From Microbacteriaceae bacterium UBA963 (lineage in GTDB: Bacteria; Actinomycetota; Actinomycetes; Actinomycetales; Microbacteriaceae), in contig DBCH01000038.1 in assembly GCA_002292955.1 (NCBI GenBank), positions 1-11,800 of the forward strand: 11,800 bases of DNA, written 5' to 3'. The translations under genes and the position numbers were made by a program. The first letter of the stretch is position 1. Every line of letters starts with the position of its first letter. This document shows, in pieces, positions 1-6,348 of this stretch. The notes under the pieces were generated by a model, which was given only the letters and a program-made list of their open reading frames with translations, was not told the DNA's origin and ran no database searches.

Positions 1-1017
1 CGCGTGACCGGCCGAGGTGGGCACGACCACAACCTGGGTGGCGCGCGCCACCGCATCTTCGGTGAGCACATCGAGTGTGGCCTGCTCACTGGTCGTGCGC
101 TTCACGAGCGCGAGCGCAATGGGGCCGTCTTCCCCGTGGCGTGCCGCCGAGGTGATGTGACCCACGGTGTCGCCGTCGAGCTGCACCTCATTCCCGCGTT
201 CGGGCAGTGTGTCGGACATGCCGTCGAGGTGAAGCAACACGAGCCGCCGCGGAGGCGCGCCCAAATTGTGCACCTTGGCTACAGTCTCTTGGCCTCGGTA
301 ACAGCCCTTAGACATGTGCACCGCAGACCGCATCCAGTCGACCTCGTGGGGCAGCAGAGCATCGTCGCCCTCGGCCTCACGACGCGGACGCCAGGCGGCA
401 ATGCGCAGAGCGTCCCAGGCACCGAGGTCGCTCGGGGTGCATCCCGCCTCGTTGAGTGCCGAGGCAACTCGCTTCGCGGCGGCGCTCGGAACGAGATACT
501 CCCGATAGGTCCACGAATTTCCGGGATGCGGCTCGGCCGCATACTGAACGCCCCCGAGTGCTAGGGCGTTCCACGGATCGCGCCAGACGATAACGGCGGG
601 CGCGTCAGGAGAATCGGCGAGCGCAGACACGATCGCGTCATTGGCATTCCCGGCGAAGACACCCCAGACCGACAGATCGGGCTCTGCCTGAACCGAGACG
701 TCGCCCGAAAAAATCATGGCGTCGAGCCACTCAGCCAGTTCCGCGATTGCCTCGGCATCGAGGATCAGATAGCAGCACACACCGTCGTCAACCACCGAGA
801 TCTGATGCTGCACCCTGCCCTGCGGCGTGAGGATGAGGGTTTCTACCGACTCACCGGGGGCCAGTGCTCGAACCTGCTGGCTCACCAGGCCGTCGAGCCA
901 CGTCAGGCGGTCTGCGCCGGTGAGGCAGATCACCCCTCGGTCGGAGCGACGCACATACGACTTACCCGCGTGCAGGTCACGCTGTTGCACGAAAGGATTT
1001 GCGTTGGCGATTGCCAT
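1..1017 (-). CDS. ygfZ: YgfZ/GcvT-family folate-binding protein (3' end cut off by window edge)
   Basis: A minus-strand reading frame starts at ATG 1015-1017 and stays open for 339 codons to base 1, so the C-terminus lies outside the window. The family hallmark K-G-C-Y-R-G-Q-E lies at residues 237-244, with C239 matching the conserved redox cysteine of E. coli YgfZ. The flanking VAKVHNLGAPPRRLV segment and an N-terminal TGADRLTWLDGLVSQ segment also fit the GcvT-like folate-binding fold. YgfZ proteins are cytosolic and help assemble or repair certain Fe-S clusters in a tetrahydrofolate-dependent way. Actinobacterial members are about 350-380 residues, so little should be missing. The Shine-Dalgarno sequence is weak. 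The gene probably shares a transcript with the small membrane ORF 23 bp upstream. Confusion with true GcvT is unlikely because of the KGCYxGQE motif. Confidence 0.93.
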   Translation of the reverse strand, partial: MAIANANPFVQQRDLHAGKSYVRRSDRGVICLTGADRLTWLDGLVSQQVRALAPGESVETLILTPQGRVQHQISVVDDGVCCYLILDAEAIAELAEWLDAMIFSGDVSVQAEPDLSVWGVFAGNANDAIVSALADSPDAPAVIVWRDPWNALALGGVQYAAEPHPGNSWTYREYLVPSAAAKRVASALNEAGCTPSDLGAWDALRIAAWRPRREAEGDDALLPHEVDWMRSAVHMSKGCYRGQETVAKVHNLGAPPRRLVLLHLDGMSDTLPERGNEVQLDGDTVGHITSAARHGEDGPIALALVKRTTSEQATLDVLTEDAVARATQVVVVPTSAGHA

Positions 1018-1040
1018 GACAGCGCTACCGTTCGACCGGC

Positions 1041-1151
1041 TTAGCGCTGACCTTTGAAGAGCTTGAAAATGACCACGCCGGAGGTCCAGGCGATAGCCAA
1101 ACTAGCGAGCGCCAAGAGGCCGATGAAGAAGAGTTCGAGGGCTACAAGCAT
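1041..1151 (-). CDS. 36-residue single-pass membrane peptide
   Basis: ATG 1149-1151 opens a 36-codon frame ending at TAA (1041-1043). The peptide begins MLVALELFFIGLLALA, has one hydrophobic segment over about residues 2-28, and ends in a basic tail (KLFKGQR). That pattern suggests a membrane anchor with a cytoplasmic C-terminus. AGGAG lies almost directly against the ATG with GGAT just upstream, so initiation may be Shine-Dalgarno driven or leaderless (TAGGAT lies 6 nt before the ATG). It is on the same strand as ygfZ, ends 23 bp before its start, and is first in that presumed operon. Coding status is inferred from position, start context and amino-acid pattern. I do not recognise a named family and propose no function. 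Confidence 0.6.
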   Translation of the reverse strand: MLVALELFFIGLLALASLAIAWTSGVVIFKLFKGQR

Positions 1152-1208
1152 GCTCCTATCCTAGGGCAGGTTACGATTGATGAGACGGAAAGTAAGACGG
1201 GAGGCCCC
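1152..1208. promoter_or_regulatory. divergent promoter region between the small membrane gene and glnR
   Basis: This 57-bp gap separates two divergent genes, so promoters for both must lie in or very near it. On the plus strand TACGAT (1172-1177) is a possible -10 for glnR, with no convincing -35. A GGGAGG ribosome-binding site (1199-1204) sits 4 nt before the glnR ATG. On the minus strand TAGGAT lies 6 nt before the small gene's ATG, which fits an actinobacterial leaderless start. These are visual matches only. Confidence 0.35.
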
Positions 1209-1898
1209 ATGGTCGACGTACTTGTTCTTCGCGCGCAAGAAACAGATCTCCTCCCGGCGCTCGACCTCCTCTCGCACCGTGTGCGCGTGATTCCGGCAGA
1301 GCCCGCCGCCTTCGTCAACGCGCCGGCTGCCGATGTGATTGTGGTCGACGGACGCACCGACCTCGCAAACGTGAAGAGCCTCTGCAAGATCCTGGTTGCC
1401 ACCGGCCCCGGAGCTCCTCTGCTCGTGGTCGTCACCGAGGCAGGCTTCGTGGGCATTACGCCCGATTGGGGCGTTGGCGATGTGGTGCTCGACACCGCAC
1501 ACGCGGCCGAGGTTGATGCGCGCATCCGACTATTGGCTGGCCGAGCCGCACAGGCAGAAGAATCTCCCGCGCGGATTTCCGCCTCGGGCGTGGTGATTGA
1601 TGAAGCCAGCTACTCGGTAAAGATTCACGATCGCCCGCTCAATCTCACCTTCAAGGAATTCGAACTTCTCCGGTTCCTCGTCACGCACCCCTCACGCGTC
1701 TTTACTCGCGAGCAGCTGCTCAGCGAGGTGTGGGGATACGACTACTTTGGTGGAACCCGAACGGTCGATGTTCACGTACGACGTCTGCGCGCCAAACTCG
1801 GCGACATGGAGCAGCTCATCGGCACGGTGCGCAATGTGGGCTACCGATTCAACGTGGCCGACGACGCCTCCAACGCGCAGATTCAGCGACGCTCTTAG
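1209..1898 (+). CDS. glnR: GlnR-type orphan OmpR-family transcriptional regulator
   Basis: A 229-residue protein with an N-terminal receiver-like domain (about 1-112) and a C-terminal OmpR-type winged helix (about 130-222; LTFKEFELLRFL, VWGYDYFGGTRTVDVHVRR, IGTVRNVGYRF). The N-terminal half follows the actinobacterial GlnR pattern as I recall it from M. tuberculosis Rv0818: PAEPAAF, ADVIVVDGRTDL, a TPDWGVGD segment and EVDARIRL. GlnR is an atypical response regulator that lacks the usual acidic phosphorylation pocket but keeps one aspartate, here D47; it works as a dimer without a paired kinase and controls nitrogen assimilation genes. The GGGAGG site 4 nt upstream supports the start. Finding glnR close to phosphate genes is known in mycobacteria, where it neighbours mshD and phoT. 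Another OmpR-type regulator is the alternative, but the N-terminal match makes GlnR the better call. Confidence 0.8.
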   Translation: MVDVLVLRAQETDLLPALDLLSHRVRVIPAEPAAFVNAPAADVIVVDGRTDLANVKSLCKILVATGPGAPLLVVVTEAGFVGITPDWGVGDVVLDTAHAAEVDARIRLLAGRAAQAEESPARISASGVVIDEASYSVKIHDRPLNLTFKEFELLRFLVTHPSRVFTREQLLSEVWGYDYFGGTRTVDVHVRRLRAKLGDMEQLIGTVRNVGYRFNVADDASNAQIQRRS

Positions 1899-1967
1899 AT
1901 TCGGTCGTTCACCTGCCGGTAATCTTTGCGGACAACGTGCAATTCTTTCTCGTGCCAAGATATGCAC
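1899..1967 (+). promoter_or_regulatory. glnR-ppk intergenic region with a PHO-box-like heptamer
   Basis: The 69-bp gap contains GTTCACC (1907-1913), the core of the 11-bp direct-repeat unit bound by PhoP in Streptomyces. Eleven bases on, GGTAATC (1918-1924) matches only 4 of 7 positions, so the operator is incomplete by eye. CAAGAT (1956-1961) lies 6 nt before ATG 1968 and could be a -10 for a leaderless ppk transcript. No good Shine-Dalgarno sequence or terminator hairpin is visible. Confidence 0.3.
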
Positions 1968-4142
1968 ATGGATGCCTACAGTCGGGCCGAAGTTGACGAG
2001 GTCAGCGCCGACGTCGACGACGACTTCGACCTCACGCCGTCGGCCAATCCAGATCACCTCCCGACCGACCGCTATTTTGACCGTGAGCTAAGCTGGCTGG
2101 CCTTCAACCAGCGCGTGCTCGAACTGGCGGAGGATCCAACTATTCCCGTGCTGGAGCGGGCACACTTCTTGGCCATCTTTGCCAGCAACCTCGACGAGTT
2201 TTTTATGGTTCGCGTGGCGGGGCTCAAACGCCGCATCGTCACTGGGCTCGCCGTTCCCAACGTGCTCGGCACCTCTCCTCTCGACGTGCTCACCCAGATT
2301 GCGCACACCGCGCACGCGCTGCAGGAGCGTCACGCTCGCGTGTATCAAGAGCTGGTCAAACCGGCGCTCTCAGAAGCCGGTATCGACATCGTTGCGTGGA
2401 GCGACCTTGCCACAGAAGAGCAAGAGCGATTGACCCAGTTCTTTGCCGACCAGATTTTTCCGGTGCTTATGCCACTCGCCGTTGACCCGGCCCACCCGTT
2501 CCCCTACATCTCCGGGCTCTCGCTCAACCTGGCGGTTCGGGTGCGTAATTCGAATACGGGAACAGAGGAGTTTGCGCGACTCAAGATTCCGCAGGTCTTG
2601 CCCCGTTTTGTTGCCGTGGATAAATCGGTCAACCACACCACCATGTCGTTCATCACGCTGGAAGATCTGATTGCACAGCACTTGGGCGATGTCTTTCCCG
2701 GCATGGACGTGGTTGAGCACCACGCGTTCCGCGTGACACGCAATGAGGACGTCGAAATCGACGAGGACGAGACGGAGAACTTGATTCAAGTTCTGGAGCG
2801 CGGGCTCTCCCGCCGACGATTTGGCCCGCCCATTCGCCTCGAAATCGACGAGAGCATGGATTCGGTCACGCTCGACCTCCTCATTCGCGAATTAGACATC
2901 ACCGACCAAGAGGTCTATCGCCTCACCGAGCCGCTGAACCTTGCCGGTCTGTTTGAAATCTCAGGCATCAAGCGACCCGACCTGCACTTCGCTCCGCACG
3001 TTCCCCACACCAACGCGCGCATCGCGGGCTCTGAAGCCGGCGAAGTGGTCTCAATTTTTAAGGCCATCCGCCGGGGCGATATCTTGCTCCACCACCCCTA
3101 CGAGTCGTTCTCCACAAGCGTGCAGACGTTTCTTGAGCAGGCGGCGGTCGACCCCAAGGTGCTGGCCATCAAGCAAACGCTCTATCGCACCTCGGGCGAC
3201 AGTCCCATCGTGGCGGCCCTCATCAAGGCAGCCGAGTCGGGCAAGCAGGTTCTCGCACTCGTGGAGGTCAAGGCGCGCTTTGACGAAGAAGCCAACATCT
3301 CCTGGGCCCGCAAACTGGAGAAGGCTGGAGTTCACGTTGTCTACGGCCTCGTGGGACTCAAAACGCACTGCAAGCTGGCGCTCGTGATTCGCCGAGAAGA
3401 CGGCGAACTGCGCCACTATTCCCACGTGGGCACGGGAAACTACAACCCCAAGACGAGCCGCATGTATGAAGACCTCGGCCTGTTGACCGCAGATCGTGCG
3501 GTGGGGCGCGACCTCACCCGACTGTTCAACGAGCTCAGCGGTTACGCCATTGAGAAGAAGTTCAAGCGCCTCCTCGTTGCGCCACGCTACCTGCGCAAAG
3601 GCCTGATCGATGCGATCGAAAACGAGTCGATTAATGCGCAGCAGGGTCGGCCGGCCGCCATCCGCATCAAGATCAACTCGATGGTCGATGAGGAAGTCAT
3701 CGATGCCCTCTATCGAGCCAGCAACGCGGGAGTTCCGGTGGACGTGTGGGTTCGCGGCATCTGTGCCCTCCGCCCCGGGGTGCCGGGCTTCAGCGAGAAC
3801 ATTCGCGTTCGCTCTGTGTTGGGCCGTTACCTCGAGCACTCGCGCGTGTTCATGTTCGCCAACAATGACGAGCCGATCGCCTACATCGGCAGCGCCGACA
3901 TGATGCACCGAAATCTCGACCGTCGTGTTGAGGCGCTCGTTCAGCTTTCGCGCCCCGAGCACATCGATTACCTCAACGGGCTGTTTGCGCTCGGCATGTC
4001 AGACCAGGCCAGCACGTGGCATCTCGAATCGGACGGTGCCTGGTTCCGGCACCACCTCGATGATCAGGGCAACGAACTGATCAATGTGCACGATGCCGTG
4101 ATGGACGGAATCCCCCAGCGCCGCAAGGGCAGTGCCTCATGA
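1968..4142 (+). CDS. ppk1: polyphosphate kinase 1 (RNA degradosome family)
   Basis: Ppk1 reversibly moves the gamma-phosphate of ATP onto polyphosphate. The protein is 724 residues from ATG 1968, close to the actinobacterial norm. It starts its conserved region at YFDRELSWLAFNQRVLELA, followed by FLAIFASNLDEFFMVRVAG, then the two phospholipase-D-like catalytic domains. The autophosphorylated histidine of E. coli (H435) corresponds to H467 in LKTHCKLALV, and H592 to H624 in YLEHSRVFMF. The spacing of 157 residues is the same as in E. coli. H486 in YSHVGTGNYNPKTSR corresponds to E. coli H454. The frame is open upstream to TTG 1926 and includes ATG 1962; 1968 was chosen because the earlier residues (cysteine-rich RTTCNSFSC) do not look like Ppk. 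No clear ribosome-binding site is visible for any of them. It overlaps mutT1 by 4 bp (ATGA), so the two are probably translationally coupled. Confidence 0.96.
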   Translation: MDAYSRAEVDEVSADVDDDFDLTPSANPDHLPTDRYFDRELSWLAFNQRVLELAEDPTIPVLERAHFLAIFASNLDEFFMVRVAGLKRRIVTGLAVPNVLGTSPLDVLTQIAHTAHALQERHARVYQELVKPALSEAGIDIVAWSDLATEEQERLTQFFADQIFPVLMPLAVDPAHPFPYISGLSLNLAVRVRNSNTGTEEFARLKIPQVLPRFVAVDKSVNHTTMSFITLEDLIAQHLGDVFPGMDVVEHHAFRVTRNEDVEIDEDETENLIQVLERGLSRRRFGPPIRLEIDESMDSVTLDLLIRELDITDQEVYRLTEPLNLAGLFEISGIKRPDLHFAPHVPHTNARIAGSEAGEVVSIFKAIRRGDILLHHPYESFSTSVQTFLEQAAVDPKVLAIKQTLYRTSGDSPIVAALIKAAESGKQVLALVEVKARFDEEANISWARKLEKAGVHVVYGLVGLKTHCKLALVIRREDGELRHYSHVGTGNYNPKTSRMYEDLGLLTADRAVGRDLTRLFNELSGYAIEKKFKRLLVAPRYLRKGLIDAIENESINAQQGRPAAIRIKINSMVDEEVIDALYRASNAGVPVDVWVRGICALRPGVPGFSENIRVRSVLGRYLEHSRVFMFANNDEPIAYIGSADMMHRNLDRRVEALVQLSRPEHIDYLNGLFALGMSDQASTWHLESDGAWFRHHLDDQGNELINVHDAVMDGIPQRRKGSAS

Positions 4143-5086
4143 CGACATTTGATCCCAACATTGTTTACGCGGCCGGGGCCATCTGCTGGCGACAAAAAGG
4201 TGACGAGATTCTGGTGCTCGTGATCCACCGCACGCAGCGCAAGGACTATTCCTTTCCCAAAGGAAAGGTTGATCCGGGAGAACTCCTCCCCGAAACCTGC
4301 GTGCGAGAGATCGCCGAAGAGACGGGGCTCTCCATCTCTCTGGGCGTTCCGGTGGGTGTGACCGAATACCCGTTGTCCCATGGCAAGCACAAGGTCGTGC
4401 ACTATTGGACGGCAAAGGTGTCGAACAAGGTGGCCAAACGCTCAACCTTCGTGGCCAACGAAGAAGTTGACGGGATGGAATGGCTCACCATCGAGAAAGC
4501 GCGCAAGCGACTTTCTTACGATCCCGATCGGGTGATTCTCGACAACTTCGACACCTTGGCTCGGCAGGGTGGGCTCTCGACGTTCGCCATTATTGTGCTC
4601 CGCCACGCTAAGGCGTTAGATCCCGCGACGTTCATTGGCAAAGATCAGAGTCGCCCCTTGGCCGATCGAGGTCGGCGCCAAGCACAAAACATTGTGCCGG
4701 CAATCACCGCGTGGGAACCCAAGAAGCTCATTTCCAGTTCGAGCCTGCGCTGTCGCCAAACGATTGAACCCTTAGCTCACACCATGAGTACGAAGGTTGA
4801 TTTCCGCGACGATATTTCTCAGCACGCTTTTGTTGATGACGGTGAGGACGTCGCGGAGATAGTGGCTAGAAGAATGGCGAAGAAGCGCACCACGGTGATT
4901 TGCAGCCATGGGCCGGTGATTCCCGAGATCATCCGTGAGATTGCGCATGCCACCGGTACGCCCTATAACTCGGTGATGACGACCGCGGCGGCGCTCGAGA
5001 CGGGATCGTTTTCCGTTTTCCACGTTGACAAGAAGCACCCCGAGACCGGCATCGTCGCGGTGGAGTCACACGATAGTTCCCAATGA
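4139..5086 (+). CDS. mutT1: MutT1-type Nudix hydrolase fused to a histidine phosphatase domain
   Basis: A 315-residue two-domain protein. The N-terminal Nudix domain (about 8-140) carries a full Nudix box, G42-x5-E48-x7-R56-E57-I-A-E60-E61-T-G63-L. The C-terminal domain (about 148-308) is a histidine-phosphatase (RHG) domain with the catalytic LRHA motif (R155-H156), a second arginine region SSSLRCRQT and the distal catalytic H257 in ICSHGPV. The mycobacterial MutT1 enzymes with this architecture hydrolyse 8-oxo-dGTP and diadenosine polyphosphates, protecting the nucleotide pool; they also lie next to ppk. Start and ppk stop overlap as ATGA. A 288-bp gap with its own promoter signals follows before pstS, so the ppk-mutT1 unit probably ends here. 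Confidence 0.93.
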   Translation: MTTFDPNIVYAAGAICWRQKGDEILVLVIHRTQRKDYSFPKGKVDPGELLPETCVREIAEETGLSISLGVPVGVTEYPLSHGKHKVVHYWTAKVSNKVAKRSTFVANEEVDGMEWLTIEKARKRLSYDPDRVILDNFDTLARQGGLSTFAIIVLRHAKALDPATFIGKDQSRPLADRGRRQAQNIVPAITAWEPKKLISSSSLRCRQTIEPLAHTMSTKVDFRDDISQHAFVDDGEDVAEIVARRMAKKRTTVICSHGPVIPEIIREIAHATGTPYNSVMTTAAALETGSFSVFHVDKKHPETGIVAVESHDSSQ

Positions 5087-5114
5087 ACGCTCACCGCTGC
5101 GGCGGAGGCGCAAA

Positions 5115-5194
5115 GCCGAACCGCAGTGAACACCTCTCGGCGCGAGGCCGCTCGAAGCGGCGAATATTGGAGCCCGGGGTTACTGCGGTTCGGC
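5115..5194. other. 80-bp nested inverted-repeat element of unknown nature
   Basis: GCCGAACCGCAGT (5115-5127) is repeated exactly in inverted form at 5182-5194, giving a 13-bp perfect outer stem. Two smaller hairpins sit inside: CTCG-GCG-CGAG (5136-5146) and GCCGCT-CGA-AGCGGC (5147-5161). As RNA this would fold into a branched structure like a three-way junction. It lies 28 bp after the mutT1 stop and about 50 bp before the PHO-box array. There is no T-run on either side, so it is not a classic intrinsic terminator. It could be a 3'-UTR structure of the ppk-mutT1 transcript, a small RNA, or a short MITE-like or REP-like element. The base pairing is seen directly; any role is inference. Confidence 0.6.
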
Positions 5195-5241
5195 ACCAAC
5201 AAGTTTACGCAGGGCGAAGAGTGGACGAGTCTCCCCTGAGT

Positions 5242-5281
5242 CTTCAGCCACACGTCTCTTAGCGTTAACCTTCTGTTCAGG
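5242..5281 (+). promoter_or_regulatory. PHO-box-like array of 11-bp direct repeats upstream of pstS
   Basis: Four units occur at exact 11-bp spacing: CTTCAGC (5242), CGTCTCT (5253), GTTAACC (5264) and GTTCAGG (5275). Against the Streptomyces PhoP unit GTTCACC they match at 5, 3, 6 and 5 of 7 positions. The best pair reads GTTAACC-TTCT-GTTCAGG (5264-5281). In Streptomyces, PhoP binds such repeats and activates pst under phosphate starvation, and position upstream of pstS is as expected. GAACAT (5297-5302) is a possible -10 with no consensus -35, which would fit an activator-dependent promoter. The regulator is not in this window. Confidence 0.6.
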
Positions 5282-5338
5282 CGTGGGCGATTGTGTGAAC
5301 ATGTTGGTCCTCACCGACCGGCAATCACACATTCCAAC

Positions 5339-5353
5339 GCAGGTCTCACCTGC
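5339..5353 (+). other. small hairpin in the pstS leader
   Basis: GCAGGT-CTC-ACCTGC forms a perfect 6-bp stem with a 3-nt loop. It lies just upstream of the pstS ribosome-binding site AAAGGA (5359-5364), which is itself 10 nt before the ATG. If transcription starts near 5309, as the upstream promoter signals suggest, the hairpin is in the 5' UTR and could affect mRNA stability. No T-run follows, so it is not a terminator. Confidence 0.4.
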
Positions 5354-5374
5354 ACATGAAAGGATCACGTTCAC

Positions 5375-6322
5375 ATGAACACCAAAAAATTCTTGGGTGC
5401 GGCTTCCCTCGCGGCAGTCTCCGCCCTCGTGCTCGTCGGCTGTGCACCAGCCAGCGACACTTCCGGAGGCTCCGGCCTGACGGGAACGGTCACCATCGAC
5501 GGCTCGTCGACAGTTGCCCCCCTCATGGAAGCCGCCGCAGACCTTTACGGTGCGGAAGCACCGGAAGTAAACGTTACCGTGGGTACTTCGGGAACCGGTG
5601 GCGGTTTCGAGAAGTTCTGTGCCGGCGAAACCGACATTTCCAACGCCTCACGTCCCATCAAGGACGAGGAAGCAGCACTGTGTGCCGAGAACGGCATCGA
5701 ATTCCAGGAGATTGTCGTCGCCAACGACGGCCTGTCCGTTGTTGTCAACCCCGACAACGACTGGGCTACCTGCCTCTCAGTAGAGCAGCTCAACACGATG
5801 TGGGCTCCTGCATCTGAGGGTGTTGTCATGTCGTGGAACCAGATCGACCCAAGCTTCCCCGACGAGAAGCTGAGCCTGTTTGGTCCGGGAACTGACTCGG
5901 GTACCTTCGACTTCTTCACCGATGTCATCAACGGTGAAGAAGGCGCGAGCCGCACCGACTACAGCCCCTCCGAAGACGACAACGTGCTCGTTTCGGGCGT
6001 TTCGGCAGAACTTGGTGCCTCTGGTTACTTTGGCCTCTCGTACGCTCTCGCAAACGCAGACGCCGTCTCAATCGTAGCCATTGACTCGGGTGCAGGCTGC
6101 ATCACGCCCTCGGACGAGACGGTTTCGGACGGCTCCTACACGCCGCTGAGCCGCCCGCTCTTCGTCTACGTGAACAAGGCGAACTTCGCAGAGAACGCAG
6201 CGCTGGCTTCGTTCGCTAAGTTCCTGGTTGCCAATTCAGGCGCGGCCGCCGCTACGGCCGGATTCATTGGCCTCACTGCCGACCAGACCGCCGTTGCAGA
6301 AGAGCAGCTCGCTTCTATCTAG
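5375..6322 (+). CDS. pstS: PstS, phosphate-binding lipoprotein of the Pst ABC transporter
   Basis: A 315-residue lipoprotein. A signal peptide (MNTKKFLGAASLAAVSALVL) leads to the lipobox L-V-G-C with C23 as the lipidated residue, followed by a Ser/Gly-rich linker. Phosphate-binding motifs of the family are present: DGSST (42-46), GTSGTGGG (70-77), the DISNASRP segment (87-94) and GPGTDSGTFDFF (170-181). Anchored outside the membrane, it captures phosphate and passes it to PstCA. AAAGGA 10 nt upstream supports the start. It is the first gene of pstSCAB and sits behind the PHO-box-like array, so phosphate-starvation induction is likely. A 26-bp gap separates it from the first possible pstC start. 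Confidence 0.97.
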   Translation: MNTKKFLGAASLAAVSALVLVGCAPASDTSGGSGLTGTVTIDGSSTVAPLMEAAADLYGAEAPEVNVTVGTSGTGGGFEKFCAGETDISNASRPIKDEEAALCAENGIEFQEIVVANDGLSVVVNPDNDWATCLSVEQLNTMWAPASEGVVMSWNQIDPSFPDEKLSLFGPGTDSGTFDFFTDVINGEEGASRTDYSPSEDDNVLVSGVSAELGASGYFGLSYALANADAVSIVAIDSGAGCITPSDETVSDGSYTPLSRPLFVYVNKANFAENAALASFAKFLVANSGAAAATAGFIGLTADQTAVAEEQLASI

Positions 6323-6328
6323 AAGTCA

Positions 6329-6340
6329 GTTACTAGTAAC
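6329..6340. other. 12-bp perfect palindrome after pstS
   Basis: GTTACTAGTAAC is self-complementary over all 12 bases, 6 bp after the pstS stop and 8 bp before the first possible pstC ATG. With no loop it would make a poor RNA hairpin, so if functional it is more likely a protein-binding site. It may be chance. Confidence 0.3.
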
Positions 6341-6348
6341 CTCACATC

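Noticed and set aside
4..564. 186-codon plus-strand frame at the left edge
   Set aside because: It is antisense to ygfZ, whose KGCYRGQE motif proves the minus-strand frame.
3051..3962. 303-codon open frame on the minus strand inside ppk
   Set aside because: It is fully antisense to strongly conserved ppk codons and its translation resembles no protein family; a long antisense frame is expected in GC-rich genes.
5115..5201. tRNA or tmRNA-like gene suggested by a stem followed by ACCA
   Set aside because: The outer stem is 13 bp instead of 7, and no T-loop, anticodon arm or D-arm of the right size can be drawn.
5180..5374. 64-codon minus-strand frame over the pstS promoter
   Set aside because: It overlaps the PHO-like repeats and half of the inverted-repeat element, has no ribosome-binding site and gives a cysteine- and arginine-rich translation with no sign of coding.
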